From contig OY755173.1 of the NCBI GenBank assembly GCA_963576735.1, positions 13,796,873 to 13,860,872 of the forward strand: DNA of 64,000 nt, given 5' to 3'. The position numbers and the translations under genes are program-made. A model generated the notes under the pieces. It searched no databases and was not told where the DNA came from. It was given only the letters and a program-made list of their open reading frames with translations. The stretch comes from Bedellia somnulentella (taxonomy: Eukaryota > Arthropoda > Insecta > Lepidoptera > Bedelliidae). This document shows positions 1 to 11,669 of this stretch, in pieces (position 1 is the stretch's first letter; each line of letters begins with the position of its first letter).

Positions 1-67
1 ATATCCTGTAATTAGTTTAATATAGCTGTATTCGACTTTAAGATTTAATGGTTATATTATTGTGTTA

Positions 68-327
68 CATACATACATACATATACTCACGGCTATATTT
101 CCCTAGAAGGGGTAACCAGAGCTAAGGAATTATAAATTCCTCAGCCACTTTTGGAAGTTGAGTGGGGAAAAGATGGTAAGAATAAAGGTTTTTGGTGATG
201 GGTCTCCAACCGCATCGCCCAAAAATCCAATAAAAAGCCCCAATACCCTTAGTCGCCTCTTACGACACCCGTAGGTAGAAAGGGGTAGCGACATTCTAAG
301 CCGGCACTACACGGCAAATATTTATAC
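68..327 (-). mobile_element. SINE-A copy, full length, with TSD
   Basis: The minus strand reads the whole SINE-A unit: a head near 310, the GTAAGAGGCGACTAAGG block, the GCGATGCGGTTGGAGACC block, the CCACTTTTGG block and the (TATG)n tail at 68-90. TATTGTGTTA lies on both sides (58-67 and 328-337), a 10-bp target-site duplication that marks retrotransposition. About 14 bp beyond the usual head also lie inside the duplication. Sequence family is clear; the head extension is unexplained. Confidence 0.85.
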
Positions 328-426
328 TATTGTGTTAATAAATCAATAATAGACCCACTCTAAAAAATATTGAAGCCAAAGGACAAAGTCCTAATAATTT
401 AAATCTTTTTGTTCATGAAAACCTCA

Positions 427-496
427 TGTGGGGATCAATGGCAGAGCGACGGGGGCGTATACCCGAGGTCGCGGGTTCGATTCCCGCCTGTGTCGG
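427..496 (+). repeat. tRNA-like sequence, solo copy of the 46-kb foldback family
   Basis: A D-arm-like segment, an ACGGGGGCGTATACCCG anticodon-arm segment and a GCGGGTTCGATTCCCGC T arm with perfect stem are visible. The 5' acceptor strand is degenerate. A T5 tract follows (about 498-502). The body and the tail CTTTCCTTTA match the tRNA-like units at 46,290 and 46,494, but here there is one unit and no inverted partner. It lacks T33, so a working tRNA is unlikely; a tRNA-derived SINE head is the better reading. Confidence 0.6.
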
Positions 497-987
497 AATT
501 TTTCTTTCCTTTATTTGTTAGTAAAGTCCTAATATTTATTGGAGTCAGAGTCTTTTTTGGAGCGGGCTCTAGTTTCACAATTTAAAAAGTAATATAATAT
601 ATAGGATTGCGTGCATGTAACAAATTTTTTGATGCGCATAAATAATAATATTTTATATTAAAACAACAATTATGTCAACGTTTGATGGGATTCAAAAGAT
701 ATTCCACGTTTCATTTCAAATGGATTCTGCCAGTTGAATAACTTCTTGAAAAGCCCCAACAACCTAAATATTCAGCACAGCATTAACCGATGGATGCACA
801 CGTATTTTAAGCAATTTTTTCCTTTGAATTACTTTATCGTGAATCTCACTTGTGATTGTGGATTCAATTTCTACATAGTGCAATATATTTGCATGATTTC
901 ATACTAAATTATAGTTATGTTACATGCCAATTAACGTGTGTGAGCGCTATAGTTAAGATTATAGTAGAACCTTATTTCATCATTGTA

Positions 988-1230
988 AATACATACATAT
1001 ACTCACGGCCATTAATCCCAAAAGAGGGTAGACAGAGCTTCAGAGCTAGAAACTCCTCAGCCATATTTGGAAATTGATCGGGGAGATGATGATAGAAAAA
1101 AGTTACGTAGGTGATGGGTCTCAAACTGCATCGCCCAAAAATCACTTTAAAGAGCCTCATATCCTTAGTCGCCTCTTACGACACTCGTGGGCAGAAAGAG
1201 ATAGTGACATTCTTAGCCGGCACGGCTATA
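988..1230 (-). mobile_element. SINE-A copy, AAAAGRGGG-type 3' variant
   Basis: Minus-strand SINE-A from the tail at 988 to the head at about 1,230. It belongs to the variant with ATCCCAAAA before the GGG block, CTTCAGAGCTAGAAACTCC, and a GATAG-type middle. The open frames overlapping it on both strands read SINE sequence and are not genes. Confidence 0.75.
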
Positions 1231-1465
1231 CAATACAAACAATTTATCATTCAGAATCTCAAATTTTATTGTAAAATTTTCCACACCATTGAAAATAAGA
1301 CATGGTAAAACCCAATGCAATACACACATTATCTAACTAACTGCTGATTATCGTATAGGAATATTTGCTAGACATATTAACGCGATTCTTTCGATGTAAG
1401 GCTATCGGGGTCGAGAGGTACTTCGGTACATTGAATTTCTCAAACTAATTGTACCTGCAACTTAA

Positions 1466-1890
1466 GGGCCTCCCCGCATTTTGCAGCTATTGCGCTCACT
1501 CTTACGTCAAATTTACTGAGAGTGACAGGGACGGAAAAAACGCGCGCGCAGGATAAATATAGTTTATTTAGTTTTATTCAATAACTATAATGTTTAAATG
1601 AAAAGTTAAACATCAAAGTTACAGATCTAAAGCTACGCGTATATAGACACATAATGAGTTGACATGTATGTTATGCCATTGGAGCCTATATTTTTATGAA
1701 AACAAAGCATGTTCCAATTAAATTTTTTTCATCATATTTTTCAACAAATTATTAAAATATTAAACATCAAATTTTAACACCATGAACTAATCACCAACAT
1801 ATATTTTATTCATGTCATATCAATATCATCAAATCAGACTTTATAGAATTTCCAAACAATCAATATCAACCTATTTTTCCGGGGACGCCC
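1466..1890 (-). mobile_element. TTAA-flanked MITE (piggyBac-like), copy 1
   Basis: An element of about 425 bp with terminal inverted repeats of the form GGGCNTCCCCG, flanked by TTAA at 1,462-1,465 and 1,891-1,894. A near-identical copy in the opposite orientation lies at 30,324-30,752. TTAA duplication is the hallmark of piggyBac-type transposons, but the termini begin GGGC, so the superfamily call is provisional. No transposase frame is present; the element is non-autonomous. Confidence 0.75.
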
Positions 1891-2064
1891 TTAAGAACTC
1901 TTATATCACGACTATCTAGGGCAATTCGTTTAGAAAATGTACCGAGATTGTTCTTTTTCTTACTGTTTACCAAAAATTGTAACTTTATTAGTTGAAAGGT
2001 GGGTGGTAAGATGAGAAAAGGAACAAAGAACACGAGGCCTAATAGAAAAATTATCGAATTACTA

Positions 2065-2095
2065 TCCAGTGGTCTCAGGTTCGATCCCCGGAGGA
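2065..2095 (+). repeat. tRNA-like box B fragment
   Basis: GGTTCGATCCCC within a short tRNA-like context (GTGGTCTCAG before it). No acceptor or D arm is recognisable, so this is probably an eroded SINE head. Confidence 0.35.
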
Positions 2096-2179
2096 TTTAA
2101 CTGCGTTGATGAATTGATTCTTCTAGTAGTAGTAAGTAATGTTTAGTTTTTAGTAGAATTAAGCCAGATTTATGAACTA

Positions 2180-3185
2180 CTAGCTGACCCCACAGACTTC
2201 GTACTGTCAAAAGTGTAGACTTTCACGTCGTCAAACTGAAATATTTAACTGACCTGTTGAGGGTCTCTGTCATGCGATGAGAAAAAAGGTGTTTTTCATA
2301 GCGTCCTCACAATTTTTTCACTTCATAAGTTTTAAGTTTATAAGTATAGTAGTTTCGGCTGAGCATTGATTCTTAGTCAGTTAGTCTATTTAACCATTTT
2401 TTAAGAAAATTAATTGATCTCTTAATTTTTCTGGGATAAAAAGTGTCCTATTGTGTTAATTAGATCATTATCTGGCTTCCTGTAAATTTTATTTTAAATG
2501 CGTTCTGTGAATTAGTCTTCATTTAGCTACAAACAATAAGGCTTAAACATGAGCTTCTCGCGCAGGTGACCTCGCTCGCCGGCCAGGCAGCGCAGCGCAG
2601 CGTCTTGTCTTGCGCTTTATGCACGCGTGTAAATTTTGTTACGGAGTAATTTTAAAATTATATTATCTTCTAAGATGTTTATTTAAATTAAGTGATGTCA
2701 AGGACAATTTTGTTCTCAATTAAATACTCTCAATCAACAACATACTTATTTGGATAAAGATTAATATTATGTTGATAAAACATTATGGCAATTATGCATT
2801 AAATTCGACCAAATTTATTTACCATACAAATGGTTATAGTAAGTGAAACTTAAAAGTTAGACATATACTGTCGCGGGCATTTTTTTAGATCATTTAAAGA
2901 GAAATAATTCTTTAATACATTTTTTTTGGGTAACTTAAACCGTTTACGCAGAGCGCACACAACGGAAGCCTTAGTATGAATAATTATCCCCGTTTTTGCA
3001 ACATAATTCGCTGATAGTTTGCTCCTGTTGGTCGCAGCGTGATAATATATAGCCTAAAACCTTCCTCAATAAATGGACTATCCAAAACAAAAAGAATTTT
3101 TCAATTTGATTGGTTAGTTCCTGAGATCCTAGCGTTCAAACAAACAAACTCTTCAGCTTTATAATATTATTAGTATTAGTATAGA
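2180..3185 (-). mobile_element. Non-autonomous Helitron, family H1, full copy
   Basis: On the minus strand the element starts TCTATACTAATA at 3,185 and ends CTAG at 2,180, between host A and T, as Helitrons do. The 5' end includes the AAGCTGAAGAGTTTGTTTG segment characteristic of lepidopteran Helitrons. Copies of the same family lie at 24,593-25,238 (deleted) and 55,311-56,330. There is no Rep/helicase frame. A GC-rich patch near 2,565-2,635 is internal to the family, as it is also in the 55-kb copy. Confidence 0.8.
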
Positions 3186-3202
3186 TTTTTAAATCACTGT
3201 GT

Positions 3203-3252
3203 TCAGGGTAGGCTCGAGCCCTTCCATGGGGACATATATGGGTTATGATGAC
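3203..3252 (+). repeat. SINE-C 3'-end fragment
   Basis: Short match to the SINE-C 3' end (GGGGACATATATGGG, then TGATGA). It lies next to the 5' end of the Helitron at 2,180-3,185; a similar fragment also borders the Helitron at 24,593. Confidence 0.45.
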
Positions 3253-3436
3253 ACATACATACATATACTCACACCTATTAATCCCTAGATGGGGTGGCCA
3301 GAGCTAAGAAATTAGAAATTCTTCAGCCACTTTTGGAAGTTGAATGGGGAAAAGATTATTTATTATTACCATAATTAATGTTTTTGGTGACGGGTCTCCA
3401 ACCACATCGCCCAAAAATCACTTAAAAAGCCCATAT
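3252..3436 (-). mobile_element. SINE-A copy, 5'-truncated
   Basis: Minus-strand tail, 3' half and GCGATG block. It stops within the AAGCCC segment at about 3,436, before the head. This is typical 5' truncation from incomplete target-primed reverse transcription. Confidence 0.75.
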
Positions 3437-3616
3437 ACAGGAAGCCAATCATTTATATATGCTAGGGAGAGAGAAACTTTTGCATTTTATCATATAAATA
3501 TAGTTTTTCAGAAATAATGAAAGCTTTTATTGTTGAAAACATTATCGAATTATTAGACCAAATTATTACATACTAGAAACGTGCCAACTATACATTTTCA
3601 TTACATTATTAGCAAA

Positions 3617-4432
3617 CTAGTGGATCGTCCCAGCTTCGCACGGGTAGCGTTGTTTTTTTAAATATCTGAGGTTTCTTTATTCAGTCACTGCTCAAGCATT
3701 GTGAAATTCAGCGCAATGTTTTCAATTTATTAAATTTATAGCACTCCCTAAACAGTGTAGTTTGGTGATTTTAAATGCGCTTTGATGAACGGTTCAGTAT
3801 TTCCGTTTAATAGCAAATTTTTAAATAAAACGCTATGAAGTATTTATAACAATCTAAAATATAAATCATTACTTGATTTAGGATGCAACTACTCGCGCCA
3901 TCTAGTATGTTATATGTAAATTAGTAAGATTTGGTTTTGATCACGGGCGCGATGGATTATTTTATGTATAATTTCGGTGTTTGTCTACCGATTTCTATGA
4001 TTCTTTTTTTATTGAATAGGTAATAATATCACCTTTTTTTAATTTGGGATGAGTGAGACGTTTACAAACGTAAGAGTAAACAAATATAATCAGAATGATC
4101 CGAACTGCTAAGCTATCAGGAATTACACGTGTTATTGTGAGTCAACCGTAAAAGATAGACATAGACTGTAAGGGATTTTTTTTAGATAATTTTATGAATA
4201 ATATTTCCGTCACACATGATTTCTTTGTAAGTTTAACCATTGAGGCTGCACACGCGACGGAAGCTTAAAAAATGGAGTAACTTCTCCCGTTTTCCCGAAA
4301 TTTCCCAAAATTCCCCTTTACTACTCTGCTGGAAAGTATACAAAAACCTGCGCAGGTGTATGTAGAATAATTGTACCAAGTTTCGTTAAAATCCGTCGAG
4401 TAGTTTTTGTTTCCATAAGGAACATACAAACC

Positions 4433-4490
<58 letters not shown>

Positions 4491-4609
4491 AATTTTACTG
4501 ATTGCATTTTTGGCATCAGTATCGATCCCTAATCACCACCTGATGGTTATTTTGAAAATATATTTCATGTACAGAATTGACCTCTCTACAGATTTATTAT
4601 AAGTATAGA
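3617..4609 (-). mobile_element. Non-autonomous Helitron, family H2, copy 1
   Basis: Minus-strand start TCTATACTTATAATAAATC at 4,609 and 3' end ...GACGATCCACTAG at 3,617, inserted between A and T. It contains an internal (GACA)n array at 4,434-4,486. Its sister copy is 60,196-61,346. No coding capacity; the repetitive Ser-Val-Cys-Leu reading frame here is only the microsatellite translated. Confidence 0.8.
4434..4486. repeat. (GACA)n microsatellite inside Helitron H2
   Basis: About 13 tandem GACA units. The same array sits at the same place in the 60-kb copy (61,187-61,224) with fewer units, so it travels with the Helitron. Confidence 0.9.
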
Positions 4610-4704
4610 TAATAAGTGAGAAGTACTCTTAAGCTAAGTATACCTCTTATTGACTCATCTACTCAAACACACTATTAAACATAGTTCAAACACTCGTTAA
4701 ATAA

Positions 4705-4784
4705 TTCTCTATATCCTTAGTCGCCTCTTACGATCAACCACGGGTAGAAATGGGGTAGTGTTATTCTAAGCCGACACTACACGA
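4705..4784 (-). mobile_element. SINE-A head fragment
   Basis: Only the head and the GGCGACTAAGG block remain (minus strand), from the subfamily with a GATCGTAAGAGGC junction. The 3' two-thirds is absent, so this is a fragment rather than a 5'-truncated insertion. Confidence 0.65.
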
Positions 4785-4789
4785 TTATG

Positions 4790-6040
4790 ATGATGAAGAT
4801 GAAAAAAGATTACCAGTGAGAAATATGTATGTTACTTAATGGAGAAACCAGTGGTTAATTTTTCAGATTATCTGTTTAAAGCAAAGAGAAATTATGTTAT
4901 GAAATCTAGCTCGTGTAAAATAATATTCGTGTGCCTTATTCTAAGGCGTATTACAAAAAACATGCGAAAAACAGTTTGTCTTTGGCAACCCAGATAAAAA
5001 TATTTGCTTATTATTTTTAGCTCCAATGTGTGGTCTTCAGTTATCGTTGACGAGCGCCCACAGAGATCAATTAGTGGAGTTAACAATTTGATCTATTTTC
5101 GCCCACGCTCTTAAAATATAATATAAAATATTAAATTATTAATATCTCTCCCTCTGTCGCACAATCTTAAATTACATATTTTTATTTTATTACATAAATT
5201 GAAATAAGATTTTGATACACAAAGTTTTGAATAAAAGACTTTTTATTTCTCGTGATTATGGCCTAGCATAATTGACAGCTTGGATGTTCGTTTCAGCATA
5301 GAACAGCACTACCTTATCGGTATCATAAAAGATGCAGACGAAAAGGAGTCGTGGGCTTTCTTTATGGATGAGCATTCATTTCCATAGTGCAGACCCCTTA
5401 TGACTCTTTATTTTACCATTACTTACCCTCACCAACTCATAAAGTAAATTTTCTGATACTTTTTACATCAGATTTTAAAATGACATTTCTATTACGTGCT
5501 AAGGTTTTTGTAAAGCGAAGCAGAAGCAGCATAATAAAACTCTACCCCAATTCTTTCTCCCTTTTTTAGTGACTCGGAACTCGATTACTTCCAAGTTTTT
5601 ACAGATAATTAGAAAGTGAGCGTGAATATTCAGAAATATCTGCAATAAATGTTCCAAATGTCATTTAAAAACTTTTAGTAAAAAACTAGACTGCAAGGAA
5701 TTGGTAGAATTAGTCAAATTGCAGTGTCATATTTCATCTTTAATTCAATTTCGCCGCAACACATCCGCCCGCGCGCGTGGGCCACGCAGGATGCGTCGAG
5801 AGATCATTGTAACGTTGATTTTTGGTCTGATTTATTACTGTCAAATCTTCTTGAAGACATGATTGAGTAACTGTTCTGTAACCGAGTTTTGCAATCAAAT
5901 TAAATCATTTAAATATGATGGCTCAATTTTTATGTTGTATGTCTTAATAACCAACATTACTATGTTCTTGAATTTGTAGTCAGCTTAAAGAGCCAAGTCT
6001 TAAAATTTATTTAAAATGAAATAAAGCGTATTTGAATAAC
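4790..6040. other. No gene or repeat recognised
   Basis: AT-rich sequence with short chance reading frames only. A short GC-rich patch with GCGCGCG lies near 5,765-5,810. Nothing with splice signals and coding bias was found. Confidence 0.4.
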
Positions 6041-6041
6041 T

Positions 6042-6254
6042 GCTGTGTAGTGTCGGCTTAGAATAACACTACCCCAATTCTTCCGGAGGGTGAACGTAAG
6101 AGGCGACTAACGGTATTGGGGCTTTTAAGGGATTGTTGGGCGATGCGGTTGGAGACCCATCACCAACAGCCTTTATTCCACCATCTTTTCCCCACTTACT
6201 TCCCAAAAGTGAGTGAAGATTTTCTAATTCCTTAGCTCTGGCTACCCCATCTAG
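6042..6254 (+). mobile_element. SINE-A copy, 3'-truncated
   Basis: Plus-strand head (GCTGTGTAGTGTCGGC), GTAAGAGGCGACTAACGG block (the 'ACGG' subfamily), GCGATGCGG block and GGCTACCCC. It stops at ATCTAGATG without the GTGAGTATATG tail. Confidence 0.8.
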
Positions 6255-6259
6255 ATGTT

Positions 6260-7740
6260 GAATGGTAATTAACCAAGCAACTAGCTTAATGTGCTGGATA
6301 AACCTTACTTTAATTTAATAAGATATTATTTATTAGTTCTTTAGATGATTATTAGAGCAAATATTTATTATAATACAGCTTATTACTTAAACTAATTTAA
6401 CACACTCTTATAGATTGCATTTCTTGTTTAAGATACATCGCTCTTATACGCCTTAAACAATAATTCTTAGACGCTTTTATACTAATGTGCTGTATGCACC
6501 GGTTAAGGCGCTACAGATGTATGCAACTTTTCATTGATTTCCCAGATAGGCTATTTGACATACCACAAATCTATCACATTATGTCAAATGATTTATCTCT
6601 AATAAACATCCATATTATATAGACACAATGTAATTGAGTCTATATAATATAGATGGAGTCTAGTAGATTTCCACGAAAAGGTAAAAAAGTTATCTCTATC
6701 ATCAAAGCTATCTCGTTCATAGTATCTGTATATAAAAGCCGAAGTATGTGAAAACCAAAATACATTTTTTCTATTAGTGTGCGAATTCTTTATTCTAAAA
6801 CATAAAAAAGCAAGTACGTAGCCTCGGCAGGTAATTAGTGATGTACATTTTTTACATATGAATATCATCTTTAGTTATCCTTATACCTTCCATTTAATGA
6901 GAGGTGTATTTCAGGAAAGCTATAATTACGCAAGCCTGATGTGGCTCAAATCTGCATTCCATGGTCATTACAAAAGCGTGAATAATGTGGTCATGAAAAA
7001 AATGCATTTTTAAAAAAACTCAGTATTATGTAAAAGTTATATTTAATTTTGCGATGTTCTTAAATTTACTTTTAAAACGAGATACACATATTTAAAAAAA
7101 ATGGATAGCTTAATAGTACAGCTCACCTGACCAATTTTGCATTCAATTAATTTGTATAGTAAGTAAATACTGTTTAAAATTTCAAATATGACAATAAGAT
7201 CTTTAAACAAACTAATTGTATTTATTACGAGAGATACCTTTAAAGTTTTGTCTTTAAAAAGGAAAATGCTAACAAGCCCCTACGGAAATCATAGAAAATC
7301 ATTTCGCACTTATTTTCCTTAGTAAGACAGTATTTTCTCACGTGAAATGACAGATTCCAAACCATTCTATGGATTGTATAAAATTATATTCCTTTTATTA
7401 CGAATATATTTTTTATTGATAGTTCGTTTCCAATACTATACAAAAATATCCAACTGAGTAATTAATTCAAAATTTGAGATTTTAAAAGCACGTTATATGC
7501 AATTCGATGGACAAGCTTTATCAAATTAAATACCTGCTCACACAACAAATACTAAAGAAACATTATAATCGACATCATTTATTTTGTAAACGTAAACTCG
7601 TGTAAACGAGAGAGGGTCGATTTTGTGAAGCAGCCTGTGTCGCGATGCTAAGAGCTAGGAAATTGGTTCAGGTATCAAATTAAAGGTCTTCTGAAGTTTT
7701 ACCGAAAATTACATTTTCCATAACTGGATTAGTTAAATTG
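6260..7740. other. No gene or repeat recognised
   Basis: AT-rich. An open frame of about 90 codons on the minus strand at 6,599-6,868 has no flanking splice sites that make sense and no recognisable domain. Confidence 0.35.
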
Positions 7741-7744
7741 TTAG

Positions 7745-7832
7745 CGATTTATAAATTGTCAAAATTGGCCCATAGACTTTGCAATGCAACAAAATGTAGT
7801 CCACGCGGACGTAGTCGCGGGCAAAAAGCTAG
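7745..7832 (+). mobile_element. Helitron 3' end, family H3
   Basis: The sequence ends CCACGCGGACGTAGTCGCGG, then GCAAAAAGCTAG followed by T at 7,833, the 3' terminus seen in the composite Helitron at 46,610. The matching 5' end was not found upstream, so only the 3' boundary is firm. Confidence 0.55.
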
Positions 7833-8207
7833 TAATTAATTAATTTCAACCATTAGATGAAAGCGCAATATATACTAACAATTCTAAGATCGTGGAAGAC
7901 CTTCTAAAGCCATCGTGATACAAAATGGTTTTATTGATTAATGGTTACAAGGCAGATGCTCAAGAGTTGCTTCATTCAATAGCGTGTTAGGGAGTGGCTG
8001 ATGTTGGTATTGTCTTGTATACAGATTGTTTATTATGGAAGTTTTATTTAAATGTTTAGGTATATTTCATAATAAAATATTTTCTCATTTTTCACAGCAA
8101 ATGAAGATTATCAATACATTTAATTAGGTTTTCAAAAGGAAAAGGATGGATTTTAATTATTTCTTTTATCATAACATCATATCATACTTTACCTCGCTTC
8201 TTACAGT

Positions 8208-8580
8208 GACGACATGATAGTCCAATGAGTAGAACACCCGCCCGAAAACAGACAGGCGTGAATTAAAATCCCGGGTCGGGCCTTCACCAATTTGTCTTTT
8301 CTAAAGTCATATGTGTGGTTAATTTATCATGGTTGTTAATGGTGAGGGAAACATCGTGAGGAAACCCACATGGCTAGGTTGTACTTAGTCATGTGACAGT
8401 GTATTCGTACAAAACAGCGATAGACCTGCCCCTATCAAGTGAATACACTGTCCAAGCAAAACGTGGGTACCTGCTTTGGACACTAGATGGGGCTGTCATG
8501 TTATGTTTAGAAGTATTGGTATCTCTGCCAACCCCCTAGGGGATAAACGGCGTGAACGTTTATGTTATGTTTATGTTATG
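8208..8580 (+). mobile_element. SINE-B, full length, with TSD
   Basis: A tRNA-like head (box A-like TAGTCCAATGAGTAGAAC; degenerate box B near GTGAATTAAAATCC) is followed by a ~250-bp body and the 3' end GGGGATAAACGGCGTGAACG with a (TTATG)n tail. TTCTTACAGT duplicates at 8,198-8,207 and 8,581-8,590 define the insertion exactly. The second full-length copy is 36,700-37,071. Pol III transcription is inferred from the head. Confidence 0.85.
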
Positions 8581-8589
8581 TTCTTACAG

Positions 8590-9155
8590 TATACTCTTTC
8601 CTAAAATCTAATGCTAATGGTTGTGGGTAGTGAACTATTTTACACTAGTTATAAAAAGATGAATAAAAATATTTTTATAGTAAATTTACTAATTACAAAC
8701 CATTAAGAATCTCTTAAATGTTTATAAATAACTTGAAGTAATCGCATAAAACTTTAGCGTTTATCTAAAAATCAATTAATTTATATCTAAAAGGGTAATA
8801 AATTCACTAAACGATGTATAAATGAATTCAAGAATATGTAAAGGTGCGTCTGATTTCTTGCATAAAAATGTGCTTTAACAAGATGGTCTTACACAATCAA
8901 ATTGCTATACAATAATCATAACCTATTAGTTAACGTTTGAATCAATTAATTAATAAAGCATAAACTGGAAACTCTATCTGTGTTTTCAAGTAAGAGACTG
9001 GCCTAGAGTGACAAGCGAGTGTTAGATCATGAGAGTGTCATACTTGTAGTAAAATCTTTGGACCCCCTTTTACAAAAATTGTACGGACGGAGAATTATGA
9101 AATTTAGCGCACTTGTAGTATACATGTAGGAGAAGTGCAGAAAGCACACACACGT
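8590..9155. other. No gene or repeat recognised
   Basis: AT-rich sequence with no supported coding exon. Confidence 0.35.
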
Positions 9156-9160
9156 ATGAA

Positions 9161-9440
9161 CATATCGTACGCTTAATACTACAGTGACCTATGTCAAAAT
9201 TGATGAATTGATGATGAGTTACAATACTGTGGTCTGTGTAAGACCTTAAAAATCATGCTTTACAACATTACGAATACGAGACGATAAAGACCCAAGTGAA
9301 ATCGAACTTTTTAGTGTTAAGAATACGGGTGTTTTCTCGTGCATATGTTGTAGAGCATACTTTTTAAGGTTTGTGTAGTATTGTAACTCAATTCATCAAA
9401 ATTTTGACATAGGTGACTGTAGTATTAAGCGTGCGATATG
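9161..9440. repeat. Foldback element, arms ~100 bp
   Basis: The arm 9,161-9,267 (starting CATATCGTACGCTTAATACT) recurs as an imperfect reverse complement at 9,346-9,440, with about 80 bp between. Small indels separate the arms. No transposase; a MITE or foldback element. Confidence 0.7.
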
Positions 9441-9650
9441 TATGAACAGTACGTTAAATCAATGCGACAGTTGTAACACAAACAACCAAGTCTTGTCTTG
9501 TCTTCTTGTCTTGAGACACGCGCATGTAAAACTTTTATTCGATGTCGAAGGCTGTTGTAAAATGTCATTGATAATATATTGTTATTCTTTGTCATTAGTT
9601 GACTCAAGCTAGGAGGCTTTATATTCATACTGAGATATACGATCCTACAT

Positions 9651-9858
9651 AGTATGTCACTACCCCTTTCTAACCACGGGTTTCGTAAGAGGCGACAAAG
9701 GGTGTGGAGCTTTTTAATTGGTTTTTGGGAGATGCGGTTGGAGACCCATCACCAACGATACTTTGCAATATAACTTCTATTTATAATAACTTCCCAATGT
9801 GGCTGAGGAGTTTCTATCTCAGAAGCTCTCTACCCGTTTTTGGGATTTATGGCCGTGA
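9651..9858 (+). mobile_element. SINE-A copy lacking head and tail
   Basis: Plus strand from TGTCACTACCCC through GTAAGAGGCGAC, GGGAGATGCGGTTGGAGACC and GGATTTATGGCCGTGA. The head is missing and the tail is replaced by GGTGATG. A short direct repeat (ATGTACATGAATTATCATAG, twice at 9,868-9,916) lies just downstream. Confidence 0.7.
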
Positions 9859-10514
9859 TGTGGTGATGTACATGAATTATCATAGGGATACTATGTATGT
9901 ACATGAATTATCATAGGGAAACCAATTATTTTATCATCAGACGACTAATTGTCACATGACATGAAATAGTATTCTGGCAACCCTTTAAAGTCATACGGCG
10001 TGTATAGATGCAATTTTAACTTTAATCATGACTAATCGGGCATCATTCCTCGATAATATAACAAATAGAATATCAAACTTATGTATATGGCATCGCACAC
10101 AAATCGAAACAGGTTTATTATGTTGAATTTTGGGAAAAGGTGTGGCTATGCATTAGCAAACATCAGTTAATCTCTGTGCTAGGGAAATTTCCGAGGCATT
10201 GATATGATAGCGGTTATCGAACTAGAATAACAATACTGAGGTATAGTCGCAATGAATTTATTACTTGACTTCAATTGCAAGTTGTTAACAAAAGAAACAT
10301 TGTCACTGGAACTCGTAAAAACATCACAATTAAAGACAAAGTAAAAAAAAAGTATAAGAATGCGTATTAAATCAAAAACAGAATTACTCGACTTTTTCTT
10401 CCAAAACCTTTCTTACTAAGCTACTAAATAATAATAATTATAACAACATAATGGGAATTTATCCTTTACCATTTGTTTTAAGTTTCGGTGATAGTTTTAT
10501 TATAATATCAACAC

Positions 10515-10865
10515 ATAGTATAAAACAAAGTCGCTTTCGCTGTATGTCCGTATGTATGCTTAGATCTTTAAAACCACGCAACGGATTTTGATGCGGTTTT
10601 TTTTAAAAGATAGAGTGATTCTTAAGGAAGGTTTGTATGTATAATAAATGCATAATATAGTAGAGAAACACTGATAAATTTAAAGATTTATTATGTGATG
10701 TCGTAAATAAGCACGTTTTTTGCGCTTATATTGCAAACGCTGGCTGAACCCTACGAGATAGACCAAAATAATGTACTACAGTATTGTTCACCTTAAAAAG
10801 TTCAACAAAAAAGTCCGCGATGGTATTTGTCTATCTCTTAGGGATAACCCAGCATAACCATTTTT
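10515..10865 (+). repeat. Dispersed lepidopteran repeat, unclassified
   Basis: Starts ACAAAGTCGCTTTCGCTGTA and contains ACGCAACGGATTTTGATGCG and GCAAACGCTGGCTGAACCC, which I recognise as a widely dispersed lepidopteran repeat. The class is uncertain (possibly Helitron-related). One copy in this window; no open frame. Confidence 0.35.
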
Positions 10866-11039
10866 ATTCTTTACTAAAAAATGGTTATTTACGAAGTGAT
10901 TTTAAACAATACAGCATTAATCCTTATCCAATTAAGTACCTTAAATAAATTGTGCATTTATTATAGATCAATATGCTTTTTACAGCATGTAATTTAAGTG
11001 AATATTACCGAAGATATTACAAATTTAAAATGCAGAGTC

Positions 11040-11283
11040 GTAGTTGTTTACGCCCCGGGCGGCGCGTGCCTATAAATAGCGCGTCGATGGCCCGCGCTTC
11101 GCCTCCTATCCGACTTAGCTTAGGTACACTCCTTTGCCACGCCAGGGCGGCCTTCAGCCGCCCGGCACAACATATTAAGGTGACGCCGCATAGGCCGCAG
11201 GGCCAGCAGCACCGAACCGGTGGGGTTTTAGTCGGTAAAAGTCCTATGAGGATTTCCCCACCGGTAAACAAAAAAAAAAAAAA
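11040..11283 (+). mobile_element. Probable 5'-truncated LINE 3' region with poly(A)
   Basis: A GC-rich island in AT-rich DNA, containing GGTTTTAGTCGGTAAAAGTC near 11,223 and ending in A14 at 11,270-11,283. The motif and the poly(A) resemble 3' ends of lepidopteran jockey/R1-type LINEs. The 124-codon plus frame over it (10,973-11,347) has no recognisable domain and reads through the poly(A), so it is not treated as a gene. No clear TSD. Confidence 0.5.
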
Positions 11284-11669
11284 CGCGCTTCGTCTTATAG
11301 CACTTTATGATTTGCAGCGATCGCACGCGTTTATCGGAGCTCTCTAGCGAGGAAAATATCAAGAATTAATTAAACTGAATAGAATAAGTATCTTTTGTTG
11401 TTGATTATCTTTTAATTTTTATTATTATATTAGTAGTATTGTAAGTACATTAGGTTAGATAGGATTAGCATAAAACCATATTTCTTGGTATTTCTTCCAT
11501 TAAGACTTTGATTTGAATTTAGAGTTAAGACAATTTAGTATTAGGGCGAGCATTTTCAATTATTGAAAATTATAGTTAAGTTCATAGAAGAACTGAATAG
11601 AATAGGTATATTTTGTTGTTGATAATCTTTTGTTTTTAGTCGAACGAATAGTAAGTTAATATTTTTTAC

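Noticed and set aside
4265..4516. Frame with repeated Ser-Val-Cys-Leu residues (also at 61,071-61,253)
   Set aside because: It is the (GACA)n microsatellite of Helitron H2 translated; both copies show it.
10973..11347. Longest plus-strand frame of the first 30 kb (124 codons)
   Set aside because: It starts in AT-rich flank, crosses a GC-rich LINE 3' region and reads through poly(A) into Lys codons. No domain.
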